DNA of 64,000 nt, from assembly GCF_018917235.1 (NCBI RefSeq), contig NZ_JAHLOF010000007.1, positions 62,001 to 126,000 on the forward strand. The letters run 5' to 3'. This DNA comes from Metaclostridioides mangenotii (GTDB lineage: Bacteria > Bacillota > Clostridia > Peptostreptococcales > Peptostreptococcaceae). The notes below the pieces were generated by a model. That model was not told the DNA's origin, did no database searches, and saw only the letters and a list, made by a program, of their open reading frames with translations. Within the stretch, counting starts at the first letter, position 1, and the number at the start of each line of letters is the position of its first letter. Made by a program: the position numbers and the translations under genes. Positions 1 to 7,999 of the stretch are shown here, piece by piece.

Positions 1-61
1 TTTAAACTTCACTGGGGTTTTATTTTTTGTTTATATATATTTTATTGGAACGTATTAGCCT

Positions 62-373
62 CTATAATCTATATAGTTTATTTATATTTGTGAAATTATG
101 CCCTATAATACACTTCAATTTAGTATCGTACAATATAACTAGATAGAAATTTTTCTTAATCGGGAACAATATGTGAATTTTACTCTTATCCCCATTTTCA
201 TATAATCTCTCGATATAAGTGCTTTCATACTCAGTCTCTTTTATGTCTTTATTTATAAACATCTCAAACATGTATTCATCTATGTCCTCTAATAATTCCG
301 GTTCTACAACCTCTATTTCGTTCATTGGTTCAAAAAATGTCTGTTCAAATTCTACGCTAGTTAATTTTTTCAT
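62..373 (-). CDS. hypothetical protein, 103 aa
   Basis: I do not recognise this acidic, soluble protein. It has no membrane segment or motif; the N-terminal third is rich in Glu and Asp and the C-terminal half alternates hydrophobic residues like a small alpha/beta domain. The ATG at 371-373 is chosen because AAGGA lies 12 bases upstream. An in-frame TTG four codons earlier sits directly against that AGGA and is less likely. It follows the XRE-cupin regulator gene by about 43 bases on the same strand, so the two may be co-transcribed. Real gene likely; function unknown. Confidence 0.6.
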   Translation of the reverse strand: MKKLTSVEFEQTFFEPMNEIEVVEPELLEDIDEYMFEMFINKDIKETEYESTYIERLYENGDKSKIHILFPIKKNFYLVILYDTKLKCIIGHNFTNINKLYRL

Positions 374-416
374 TGTATTTATCAATCCTTTTCTTCAACA
401 TTAAATATCCTCCAAC

Positions 417-968
417 CTAACTATACACAATTATATTGTGAAACGTACATTGACCATCCCCGAAGTTTTCATAGGCATGTTCAACATTTGCTGTATATCT
501 AATACAACAACCTTTTTCTAAAATTACCTCTTTGTCATACAAAGTCATTTTTAATTTTCCGTCTGTAACCATAATATATTCTTCAACTCCATCATCATGT
601 TTTGGTGATATGTGTTTACAGTTTTTATCTAAATCGATGACCAATATCTCAAAATTCTTTTTGCTGTCAAAAGGGAATACTGGATAAATCCTCATTTTAT
701 CATTATTCTCTGAAATATGACTTATTTTTTTTACATCTACAAATTCGTAATCGCAAAATTGTTTTTCTATAAATGAAGAAAATGGAACTTTTAAGCCAGT
801 TGAAATCTTCCAAAGTGTAGATACTGTAGGGTTAGTTTTTCCATTTTCTATTTGACCTAGCATGGATTTACTAACTCCCGTAAAATTAGATACTTCTTCT
901 AAACTAAGTTTTTTATTATTTCTTATTCTGTTCAAATTTTTACCTATAACTAAATTTAAATCTTCCAT
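417..968 (-). CDS. XRE-family regulator with C-terminal cupin domain
   Basis: 183 aa. Residues about 7-62 form an XRE/Cro helix-turn-helix (LSLEEVSNFTGVSKSMLGQI followed by ENGKTNPTVSTLWKI). Residues about 105-180 form a small cupin barrel (HDDGVEEYIMVTDGKL). This is the common one-component regulator layout in which the cupin senses a small ligand. ATG at 968 has AAAGGGGTGG upstream. A paralogue with the same layout is at 45539-46090 on the other strand. The target and ligand are not visible; such regulators often control the adjacent or divergent gene. Confidence 0.85.
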   Translation of the reverse strand: MEDLNLVIGKNLNRIRNNKKLSLEEVSNFTGVSKSMLGQIENGKTNPTVSTLWKISTGLKVPFSSFIEKQFCDYEFVDVKKISHISENNDKMRIYPVFPFDSKKNFEILVIDLDKNCKHISPKHDDGVEEYIMVTDGKLKMTLYDKEVILEKGCCIRYTANVEHAYENFGDGQCTFHNIIVYS

Positions 969-1121
969 CTACATCCACCCCTTTGTATAATATATTGAAT
1001 AATTATTCTTTATATTGTATTATATAATTTGTAACAAAAAATAGCTATAATTTTTAGCTATATATACCAATATTAATTGCATCCTTTACATATCCTTTAG
1101 GAAATAGACATATAATAATTT

Positions 1122-1153
1122 ATAGACCTAGCAAAATGATTTGCTAGGTCTAT
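1122..1153. terminator. Stem-loop terminator after the PhnA-like gene
   Basis: A perfect 14-bp stem (1122-1135 with 1140-1153) closes a 4-base loop (ATGA). It lies 15 bases past the stop of the minus-strand PhnA-like gene. The T-rich flank is stronger on the plus strand but present on both, so it may act in both directions. Confidence 0.7.
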
Positions 1154-1167
1154 TTTAATTCTTTAAG

Positions 1168-1506
1168 TTATATTTTCTTTACGAATTCTGACTTTAGTTT
1201 CATAGCTCCGATACCGTCTATCTTACAGTCTATATCGTGATCACCATCTATAAGTTTTATATTTTTAACCTTTGTACCCATTTTTACTACTAGAGAACTC
1301 CCTTTTACTTTAAGGTCTTTTATAACGGTAACTGTATCTCCATCTTTAAGCTCATTTCCATTTGAGTCTTTAAATAGTTTTACGTCACTCTCTTCCCCAA
1401 CACCATCTTTTGACCATTCATGTCCGCACTCTGGGCATACAAAAAGATTTCCATCTTCATAAGTATACTCCGAATTACACTTCGGGCAATTTGGTAAATT
1501 TTCCAT
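1168..1506 (-). CDS. yjdM: PhnA/YjdM-like zinc-ribbon protein
   Basis: 112 aa. The N-terminus has a zinc ribbon with two Cys pairs (CPKC near residue 6, CPEC near residue 25), followed by the PhnA core [17 protein letters not shown] and a basic C-terminus. This matches the YjdM/PhnA family at its usual length. Despite the historic name it has no proven role in phosphonate breakdown. The start is the ATG at 1504-1506, preceded by GGAGG at good spacing; the open frame runs 24 codons further upstream without a ribosome site. It is a single-gene unit with its own terminator. Confidence 0.9.
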   Translation of the reverse strand: MENLPNCPKCNSEYTYEDGNLFVCPECGHEWSKDGVGEESDVKLFKDSNGNELKDGDTVTVIKDLKVKGSSLVVKMGTKVKNIKLIDGDHDIDCKIDGIGAMKLKSEFVKKI

Positions 1507-1916
1507 TATACATCCTCCATTAAATATATTGTTTATTCTACTAATACATATACTGCCATATGGAGAGTATAAAGGCAAGTCAATTTGAATTATTCTTATC
1601 CTAAATTGCCAATTACTTTAACCTTTATTAGAAGAGCATTTCCGAAATATTAACAAGCGGTATATCTCTACTTCTTCCATGTAATTTTTGTCACAATATT
1701 TAAATATTAATTAAATTTTTACACTTAAATGAAATATTTCTATTGATTATTATATGTTTATTGGATATTATGGTAATTAAGTGAATTTGTTAATAAATTA
1801 ATGATAAAAAATTAATTGTTTTTGCTCACAAGTCAAGCAGACTTTAATTTAAATTTTATAAGCACATAGAGTAATGCATGACTTTAGATAAAATAAAAAA
1901 GAGGAGATTATCTAAA

Positions 1917-2231
1917 ATGGAATTTAAAAAAGTTACACTAGTAAAAGCAGCAAACGTATATTTTGATGGGAAGGTAAGTAGTCGAACATTTTTTATGGAA
2001 GATGGTGAAAGAAAAACTTTAGGTTTCATGATTAACGGTGAATACAAATTTAACACTGATGCTGAAGAACTGATGGAAGTCCTTGGGGGAGAAATGGATA
2101 TTAAATTACCAAACCAATCAGAATTCTCAACATACAAGACAGGAGAATCTTTTATTGTTCCTGCTAATTCTAGCTTTGATGTAGTTGTAAAAACATATGC
2201 TGATTACTGCTGCTCTTATAAAGAAGCTTAA
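1917..2231 (+). CDS. ppnP: Pyrimidine/purine nucleoside phosphorylase PpnP
   Basis: 104 aa, the usual length of the DUF1255/PpnP (YaiE) family of small cupin-fold enzymes that split purine and pyrimidine nucleosides with phosphate. Diagnostic stretches are [28 protein letters not shown] and the C-terminal cupin strand [13 protein letters not shown]. The ATG at 1917 follows GAGGAG; an in-frame ATG 13 codons earlier has no ribosome site. It stands alone between opposed genes and probably serves cytosolic nucleoside salvage. Confidence 0.92.
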   Translation: MEFKKVTLVKAANVYFDGKVSSRTFFMEDGERKTLGFMINGEYKFNTDAEELMEVLGGEMDIKLPNQSEFSTYKTGESFIVPANSSFDVVVKTYADYCCSYKEA

Positions 2232-2275
2232 TTTATTTATTTTTTAATAATTCTAAAAATTTAATGATATAAATA

Positions 2276-2317
2276 AATGGGATGACTCAAAATATCAATG
2301 CCTTTGACCATCCCATT
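2276..2317. terminator. Hairpin between ppnP and the leftward genes
   Basis: A 9-bp stem (2276-2284 with 2309-2317) with a further inner TCAAA/TTTGA pairing and a T/A-rich 3' flank (AATATTTTATA). It is placed to end ppnP transcripts and possibly those coming leftward. Confidence 0.6.
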
Positions 2318-2543
2318 AATATTTTATATAATAGTTACACGCTTTACATAAACCTGTGGTTCTATTATACGATAATAATTGTACTGAATTTATATCCTTG
2401 CCTCTTTTTCCTACAGCACAAAAGTCTCTACTATTGTCCAATAAGTCTATATACTCATGAACCGCATTAATAACAGAATCTATAAGCATTGGTTTTTTAC
2501 TACTTAAACCATCATTAGGGCATACTACTTGAAACTTCAACAC
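2316..2543 (-). CDS. Doubtful small ORF, 75 aa
   Basis: Open frame with a GTG start, four Cys residues (including LCKAC near the end) and a plausible residue mix. It has no clear ribosome site, and its stop falls inside the hairpin at 2276-2317. It could be the decayed end of an older gene downstream of the 150-aa gene. I see no other feature in the interval 2318-2560. Confidence 0.2.
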   Translation of the reverse strand: MLKFQVVCPNDGLSSKKPMLIDSVINAVHEYIDLLDNSRDFCAVGKRGKDINSVQLLSYNRTTGLCKACNYYIKY

Positions 2544-2560
2544 TTTTAATTTATATGATT

Positions 2561-3013
2561 TTAGTATCCTAATTCATTTAGCAATCTTGATAGTGTTCTA
2601 AATCGCTCTCCTATTAATTCACCTTGCTTATTTAATTCATCATGAAGTACTTTCACGTCTATATCAATGTCACAATTTGAATCACATATAGATACGGTCA
2701 TTGCATCTCCCTGCATTCCTATTCTATCAATCACTGGATTATCTTTATCATAAAAATTTGGCAAACTATATGCGTCTCTAAAATGAAGACTCGTTTCACA
2801 TATCATAATTGCTAAATCTATTGCCCTGTTCATAGGTAGCTCATCAAAGGACCCGTCATCCTTTAAAATTCTAGTTATTAACTCTAAATATCCATTTTCA
2901 TCTTTAGAATATCCAATAGAGAGGCTTTCTACATCTGAATTATATGCTTTTTTTCCATCTACATTACTGTAATTTCTGCTTTCTATAACTTTACTAAAGC
3001 TTTTATTTTCCAT
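2561..3013 (-). CDS. hypothetical protein, 150 aa
   Basis: Soluble protein that I cannot assign. The sequence is well formed, with charged helices and a central segment NRAIDLAIMICETSLHFRDA that looks like a long helix. There are no transmembrane segments or signal peptide. The ATG is 2 bases past the stop of the GIY-YIG gene, with GGAGGAAAT inside that gene's last codons, so the two are translated as a coupled pair. A shared role with the GIY-YIG protein is inference from this coupling only. Confidence 0.7.
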   Translation of the reverse strand: MENKSFSKVIESRNYSNVDGKKAYNSDVESLSIGYSKDENGYLELITRILKDDGSFDELPMNRAIDLAIMICETSLHFRDAYSLPNFYDKDNPVIDRIGMQGDAMTVSICDSNCDIDIDVKVLHDELNKQGELIGERFRTLSRLLNELGY

Positions 3014-3015
3014 GT

Positions 3016-3363
3016 TTATATTTCCTCCACAACATCATACTTATCTTTCCACATGTCTCTTAACGCTTTTAAATCTTCTGTGTAATCTGTTTTTGATTCA
3101 TCCTTATCGTACTCCAATACTTCAAGGACTTTAATTTCAAAGCCTTTTTCTGTAACTTTAGTCCATTCTTTCTGAAGTACCTTATTTTTATGACCACCTG
3201 CATTTAATTTAAACCTCTCACTATTTAAAGTCCCTTTTAAGTCTTTGTCGTAACCTAAATATACTTTGCCTGTATTTAGAGACTTAATCATGTATACACC
3301 CATATCAGGTTTCATTTCCTTATACTTTAGTAATAATTCTTTTTTTCTTTTTTTATCTATCAT
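3016..3363 (-). CDS. GIY-YIG family protein, single-domain
   Basis: 115 aa. The N-terminal strand GVYMIKSLNTGKVYLGY (residues about 22-38) is a GIY-YIG variant: GVY for GIY and YLG for YIG. It is followed by the expected basic helices (NAGGHKNKVLQKEW). Stand-alone proteins of this type are common in Clostridia and their substrate is unknown. The start is ATG 3363, with GAGGTGA 6 bases upstream; a GTG three codons earlier is itself part of that ribosome site. It is the first gene of a two-gene operon with the 150-aa hypothetical gene. Confidence 0.8.
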   Translation of the reverse strand: MIDKKRKKELLLKYKEMKPDMGVYMIKSLNTGKVYLGYDKDLKGTLNSERFKLNAGGHKNKVLQKEWTKVTEKGFEIKVLEVLEYDKDESKTDYTEDLKALRDMWKDKYDVVEEI

Positions 3364-3800
3364 TTTGCTCACCTCGTTAATATATTTTATATTTATACTA
3401 TTACAATATTATAAATTTCATATTATATTATTTTAATTATCATGTCAAGTTAATAGTTTATTTTATTTAACTATTAATAATATTTATATTTATATATCAA
3501 TACTGTATTATTTTACTCTAAAATTATCTGACAAAAAATTCTCAGACATGTACAGGAATTATGTGAAATAACGCAAAAATGGTATTAACAATAGGAGATA
3601 GGTATGTTTGATAAAAGGTGTAAAACAATGTAAATAGCAATAGCGAGTCCTATTTAGATTAGTGATTACAGAAGCTAAATTTTACACTAAAAATGCTCAA
3701 AGATTAAAATTAAATTTTTTATTGCAAAACCACATATAACTATCTATACTGTAATTAATAAGCCTTCTAAACAAATAATTTATGAAAGGGGGAACTTAAG
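3364..3800. other. Gene-free AT-rich interval
   Basis: About 437 bases with stop codons in all frames and no convincing RNA structure. It must carry promoters for the leftward GIY-YIG operon and the rightward 76-aa gene. A possible ribosome site (AGGAGATAGGT before ATG at about 3605) leads into an ORF of only nine codons. I see nothing else. Confidence 0.5.
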
Positions 3801-4031
3801 ATGATATATCCATCGTATAAGTTTAGAACGGAAAAAAATTGTAAGTCTACAGTTAAAGAATTAGATATAAACGATGAGATAGAATTATTCACTAAATTAG
3901 GTGTACTTTTGACAGGTGATATAAATGTTATAAAACATAAAGCGGTTTTAATTAATAAAATTTTAGACTATGATGAAAAAAGATGTAATGACATTATAGA
4001 TTTTATAGATTTGATTTACAAGGAAAATTAG
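3801..4031 (+). CDS. hypothetical protein, 76 aa
   Basis: Small soluble protein, apparently all-helical in its C-terminal half (VIKHKAVLINKILDYDEKRC followed by NDIIDFIDLIY). No family is recognised. The ATG has a strong AAAGGGGG site 9 bases upstream, and a strong terminator follows the stop, so this is a well-formed single-gene transcription unit. It could be a small regulatory or sporulation-associated protein, but nothing here shows that. Confidence 0.65.
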   Translation: MIYPSYKFRTEKNCKSTVKELDINDEIELFTKLGVLLTGDINVIKHKAVLINKILDYDEKRCNDIIDFIDLIYKEN

Positions 4032-4045
4032 CAATTTATGAGTTA

Positions 4046-4091
4046 ACTAAAAAGGTACTGTTTATTTGGGTATAAACAGTACCTTTTTAGT
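4046..4091. terminator. Strong stem-loop terminator
   Basis: A 19-bp perfect stem (4046-4064 with 4073-4091) closes an 8-base loop and has A-run/T-run flanks. It lies 15 bases after the stop of the 76-aa gene. Confidence 0.9.
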
Positions 4092-4304
4092 TCGTATTTG
4101 TTATTTCCTAGATTTATCTTAAAACACTAGCTACTCTATAATAATATCCCATTTATGCCTCCAAATAACCCAGTTATACCTATATTGTTGTATGTAATTA
4201 TAAAGAGTGTTAAGATTTAGTAATAATAATGTTTACTTTAAAAGGTTTCTCTATAAAAACTGAGAACATTTTTGCAATATAACCTTATAATAATCACTAT
4301 ATAA

Positions 4305-4466
4305 ATTATCGTTTTACTGATTTTAGCTTTATTTTTTACTTTTATAGCAGTAATTCCAAGATTGGCAATATTAGTATCTATTGTATATATTTATATTAAC
4401 ACCGAAGATATCAAATATAATATTATTTTGCATATGTTATATAATTCTACTCTTATTTTTATATAA
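4305..4466 (+). pseudogene. Remnant of a CPBP intramembrane protease, C-terminal part
   Basis: A 53-codon open frame without start codon or ribosome site. It translates to hydrophobic helices ending in ITLHMLYNS-like sequence (the actual residues are IILHMLYNST). The His-x3-Asn pattern in the last helix, after a short glycine-poor loop (NTEDIKYN), is the final motif of CPBP/CAAX-type membrane proteases. The N-terminal Glu-Glu and His motifs are gone. I read it as a decayed 3' end. A 52-aa membrane gene follows after 23 bases. Confidence 0.45.
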
Positions 4467-4489
4467 CTTATATAAGGAGGGAGACTTAA

Positions 4490-4648
4490 TTGAAACTTAA
4501 TAAAGGTATTAAATTTATAATCGGATTATTTATAGATATTGGTATTAGTATACTATTAGGTTTTGGACCTATAGGAACAACTTTATTTGCCATATTATAT
4601 GTAATATTTTTTATCCCTGATGTTTACAATAGTATAAAAAAACATTAA
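4490..4648 (+). CDS. Small membrane protein, 52 aa, TTG start
   Basis: Starts with TTG at 4490, eight bases after the very strong site AAGGAGGGAG, and ends with TAA at 4646-4648. The product is MKLNKG followed by two hydrophobic stretches (IKFIIGLFIDIGISILLGF and TTLFAILYVIFFIP) and a basic tail (SIKKH). It is therefore a small two-helix membrane protein with a positive end in the cytosol. A terminator begins two bases after the stop. No family is recognised. The gene is easily missed because of its length and start codon. Confidence 0.6.
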   Translation: MKLNKGIKFIIGLFIDIGISILLGFGPIGTTLFAILYVIFFIPDVYNSIKKH

Positions 4649-4650
4649 TA

Positions 4651-4678
4651 AAAAAGACACGATACAACGTGTCTTTTT
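4651..4678 (+). terminator. Terminator of the 52-aa membrane gene
   Basis: An 11-bp stem (4651-4661 with 4668-4678), 6-base loop and T-run ending the stem on the plus strand. Confidence 0.85.
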
Positions 4679-4804
4679 AATTTTTCATAGGTGTCATAAT
4701 GTTAGTATTGAAACCAAGAAATTTATTTAATTCTAGTATTCATTTCACATAATTTATTTATTACATCATAAAATTGTATTAATCCGTTTTAAAACTTTAA
4801 TAAT

Positions 4805-5041
4805 TTAACCCTCATACAGTTCAAATCTATATACTTGATTTGTATAATTATCTTTTCTACCTGGGTCGACTTTTTCCATAAACATTTCAAGAGGTCTTAC
4901 AAACATACCGTAAGGCGGATATAGAGCTTGATATGATACCAAGATTTCTTCTGTCTCAGTATGTGTGACTATTTGGTGCACATAATATAGTTTGCCTTTA
5001 AAATGTCTATATGGTCTTTGTATTTCTATTTCTCTATTCAT
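4805..5041 (-). CDS. DUF1653 family protein
   Basis: 78 aa, the typical size for DUF1653. The hallmarks are PYRHFKGKLYYVHQIVTHTE, then LVSYQALYPPYGMFVRPLEM and FMEKV. The family is a small beta-barrel-like domain found alone or fused to other proteins; its biochemical role is not established. The ATG has AAAGGAAA upstream. It is a single gene facing away from the DUF-less membrane gene at 5239. Confidence 0.9.
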   Translation of the reverse strand: MNREIEIQRPYRHFKGKLYYVHQIVTHTETEEILVSYQALYPPYGMFVRPLEMFMEKVDPGRKDNYTNQVYRFELYEG

Positions 5042-5238
5042 AATTTTTCCTTTCTAAATATTACTTTATTTTTACTATTTTTAATTTATCATTCGTTAGT
5101 TATTAATTATATACTAATTAAATATAAAAACCTTTTAATTCTAAATATACCATAAAATACTATTCGTGAATTCTTAAAAATGGTATAATCATCTTTGCTG
5201 AATAACACCAAATTAGGGTTTATAAAGGGGGAGTTTTT

Positions 5239-5547
5239 ATGTCGACACCGAGAAAATTAAAATGGCTATCCGCTGCTCTAGAGGCTGTTTTGGGAATACC
5301 ATTTATTGGAGCAATAATCATTTTGAAATTTTTATGGCTACCTCTAGTGTTAATGTTTGGTTTACATATCATTACATTAATTCTTTCTAGAAGAGAAGGG
5401 TTGGATTCTGGTGGAAGTATTCTTGGTATAATTACATCATGTTTAGGTTGGATTCCGTTTTTAGGTATGCTTCTTCATTGGGGGTCTGCGGTATGTATCG
5501 TACTAGACGCTGAAAAAGCTGCATACCAATCTAAAAACTATTATTAG
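5239..5547 (+). CDS. Small multi-pass membrane protein, 102 aa
   Basis: Three hydrophobic segments are visible: residues about 13-48 (likely two helices, ALEAVLGIPFIGAIIILKFL and LPLVLMFGLHIITLIL) and about 59-88 (SILGIITSCLGWIPFLGMLL). There is a polar basic N-terminus (STPRKLKW). Conserved-looking glycines suggest a defined fold, but I do not recognise the family. GGGGGAG precedes the ATG, and a terminator follows the stop. Confidence 0.7.
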   Translation: MSTPRKLKWLSAALEAVLGIPFIGAIIILKFLWLPLVLMFGLHIITLILSRREGLDSGGSILGIITSCLGWIPFLGMLLHWGSAVCIVLDAEKAAYQSKNYY

Positions 5548-5558
5548 TATGAAATTAA

Positions 5559-5589
5559 AAGAGGTGAATCTAAATAAGGTTCACCTCTT
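5559..5589. terminator. Bidirectional terminator
   Basis: A 10-bp stem (5559-5568 with 5580-5589) carrying AAATTA/AATTT flanks. It sits between convergent genes (stops at 5547 and 5593), so it can serve both. Confidence 0.8.
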
Positions 5590-5592
5590 AAT

Positions 5593-6450
5593 TTAAAATA
5601 AATTTAGCTGCATTTCATACTGACTTGCAAATTCTTCAAATCTCAAATTAGTTAAGAACTCCTTTACAAAAGTATTTTCATCATCTATGTTAATAACCCT
5701 GATCTTTTCTGATTTAGTTTCCTTTACCAAATCATTTAAAATACTTCTTCCAACTCCTTGATGTCTATGACCATTCTCTACCGCTAGTTGAGGTATATCT
5801 CCAGTTTCTAAATCTATTACCCCGTATCCTATTATTTTATCTCTATTTAAAACGACTGATACCCTGAATAATTCTTTTACATCAACTATTGAATCTATAG
5901 AATTTTGCCATGAAGGATTTGCATCCCAAAACTCTTTTATATTTTTCCAATCATCAAAGGTCATAATTCTCGACACTACTTCGTGAGTATTTTTCGTTAG
6001 GTCATATTTTCTTTTATCTATTTCGTAACAGGTAAATTCTCTAGTTACTTCAAATCCCCTATTTTTATATACTTCTATAGCCGTTTGATTATTTTTTAGT
6101 ACCTCTAATATGTATAGCCTTATATTTCTTTCCTTCAATATTTCTTCATTGTATATCAACATTTTATTTGATAGACCCTTACCTCTAAATTCACCTATAA
6201 TTCCGGTACCTAAATCGTACGCTGCCCATTTTCTCCTATCTATTTTTCTGATTCCATTTAACACAAATCCTATTAATTCATTTCCATCGAATAATCCAAC
6301 AGATGCTTCTGGATCAAATCCTTTCCTAGTAATCATTTGGTCAAATTTTATTATAGACATATTCATATCTATTTGGTAGTCAGAGAAAGCTTCTTTAAAT
6401 GAATTATATAGCGTTTCTAAACTTACATCCTCCAATGTCTTGTACCTCAA
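5593..6450 (-). CDS. Tandem GNAT N-acetyltransferase
   Basis: 285 aa with two acetyl-CoA-binding GNAT domains. The N-terminal one (residues about 1-145) has the pyrophosphate loop GEFRGKGLSNKML and the helix AIEVYKNRGFE. The C-terminal one (about 155-280) has VENGHRHQGVGRSIL. The substrate cannot be read from sequence. The start is TTG 6450, with GGGAG ten bases upstream and no better ATG. The next gene upstream (6541-7467) is also a GNAT protein on the same strand, about 90 bases away, so they may share a transcript. Confidence 0.85.
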   Translation of the reverse strand: MRYKTLEDVSLETLYNSFKEAFSDYQIDMNMSIIKFDQMITRKGFDPEASVGLFDGNELIGFVLNGIRKIDRRKWAAYDLGTGIIGEFRGKGLSNKMLIYNEEILKERNIRLYILEVLKNNQTAIEVYKNRGFEVTREFTCYEIDKRKYDLTKNTHEVVSRIMTFDDWKNIKEFWDANPSWQNSIDSIVDVKELFRVSVVLNRDKIIGYGVIDLETGDIPQLAVENGHRHQGVGRSILNDLVKETKSEKIRVINIDDENTFVKEFLTNLRFEEFASQYEMQLNLF

Positions 6451-6540
6451 TTACATACATCTCCCTTCTATTTGTATCTAATTTAATTTAAACAATTCGT
6501 TTCTAAACTTTAGAAACATTTATATATAATAATACTTATA

Positions 6541-7467
6541 TTAAGCATGAGATAGCACAGGAAACATTAAGTGGTCAGCTTCAAATAGATTATATATATC
6601 CCCCCTTATAAAAAGAGTTGTGTCTTCTTCAATTAACAGTGATCGCTCATACTTAGAACTATCCATTGGAGTAAATCCTAAAACTATGTTTTCTACTTTA
6701 TTATATGTTTTTACTATTTTACTTACGACATCATCCAGATTTACATCTTCTGTACTTAGTATTTCATTAAAAAAGAGAGTATCTCCTTCTAAATCGCAGA
6801 TGACAACTGCATTACTATCTTCTAGATAATAGATATTATCCTTCATAAAATTTGTACAATAAAACATTATAAGTCCAGGATTATCTATCATTGATACCTT
6901 TGAGAAGATTTTAGTATTAGATGCTAAATTATGCAAAGTATCTCTATCCTCTATATTATCCATGTCTAATTTTCTAATATGTTTAAAGCTAGTCGAATTT
7001 GTGGAAATATCTATATTACTTTTTCTTATTGAGTAAACATATTCATTACATTTTTTAAATCCAAATTTCGGATAAAAATCCAAAACGCTATCATTAGCGA
7101 ATAGATATATTAGATCACATTTGCCATTCCATTCATCTAAAATCTTTTCCATAAGAACCCTACTTAAACCTTTATTCTGAAACTCATTATCTGTCATTAC
7201 TGTTCCGATTTGAACAAATCTTTTTTTATTACCTAATATATCGAAGTCTATAATATTTACTGATACATTAGAAACTACTCTATCTTCGTACAACAGAGAG
7301 TACGGTATATATCTGTCTCCCCAGTAACCATCTAGATACCATTTTTCAAAGTTAAATCCGAAAGTTTTCTCTGTCAATTTATTTAAACTATCTCTTAATT
7401 CAAAATCATCCTTATATCCTGAGCTATATGTATAAATTTCTTTATTTATTTTTATAATTTCATCCAT
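6541..7467 (-). CDS. GNAT acetyltransferase, 308 aa
   Basis: The N-terminal half (residues about 45-150) carries a GNAT fold with VQIGTVMTDNEFQNKGLSRV and the helix DSVLDFYPKFGFKK. The C-terminal half (about 160-300) resembles the second domain of two-domain Eis-like or GNAT proteins but lacks a clear second CoA loop. The ATG follows GGGGGTC. It lies immediately upstream of the tandem-GNAT gene on the same strand. Substrate unknown. Confidence 0.85.
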   Translation of the reverse strand: MDEIIKINKEIYTYSSGYKDDFELRDSLNKLTEKTFGFNFEKWYLDGYWGDRYIPYSLLYEDRVVSNVSVNIIDFDILGNKKRFVQIGTVMTDNEFQNKGLSRVLMEKILDEWNGKCDLIYLFANDSVLDFYPKFGFKKCNEYVYSIRKSNIDISTNSTSFKHIRKLDMDNIEDRDTLHNLASNTKIFSKVSMIDNPGLIMFYCTNFMKDNIYYLEDSNAVVICDLEGDTLFFNEILSTEDVNLDDVVSKIVKTYNKVENIVLGFTPMDSSKYERSLLIEEDTTLFIRGDIYNLFEADHLMFPVLSHA

Positions 7468-7675
7468 ATTTTAGACCCCCTTATTCAATCCGATTGCTTA
7501 AATTACAATAAGCTTAATTACACATCATTCAATTTTTATTTAGACTAATCCTGCCATCTATATAAATATCTTTATATATTTATTCAAACTTAGTTAAATA
7601 AAAAAACTACTTTAGCATCTACTATAACAAAACTATAAAAATAAAGCCATATGGCAAACACAGTATGGCTTTTAA

Positions 7676-7795
7676 AATATAGATGATATTGCAAGGACTG
7701 TAGGATACAAAAAAGCAAGTAAATTTAGAAAGGTATTTTTAAAAACTTTAATAATGCTGCATACAAATCATTTTGAAAAGCGAAAATGCTTTTAG
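7676..7795 (+). pseudogene. Remnant of an AraC-family regulator (C-terminal HTH)
   Basis: In the frame from about 7679 to the TAG at 7793-7795 the sequence reads DDIARTVGYKKASKFRKVF, the second helix-turn-helix of AraC/XylS regulators. It is followed by a scrambled tail where the FGxSPxxYR box should be. There is no upstream frame or start. A 9-bp hairpin (7643-7651 with 7664-7672) stands just before it. I see no other feature between 7468 and 7881. Confidence 0.55.
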
Positions 7796-7881
7796 TATGT
7801 ACCACAAAAACTATAGAAATTTATTTAAACACCATTAAAATTGGAACTCAAATTTTTACTGATCAATATAATAAATCAAAA

Positions 7882-7920
7882 TAAGGAGAAGAACCTATTT
7901 CTACAGATTCATTCTCCTTA
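7882..7920 (-). terminator. Terminator of the C39-fold lipoprotein gene
   Basis: A 9-bp stem (7882-7890 with 7912-7920) with a 21-base loop, 80 bases past the stop of the minus-strand gene; the flank is A/T-rich. Confidence 0.55.
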
Positions 7921-7999
7921 AGAATTTTTATCACACATTTATATATAAATACTAATTTAAAAACTATTTGGTTAAGTATAAAATAAAAATTAAGAAATT

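Noticed and set aside
7643-7672. Hairpin AAAGCCATA/TATGGCTTT as a terminator for a gene.
   Set aside because: No gene ends next to it on either strand; it is noted only with the AraC remnant.
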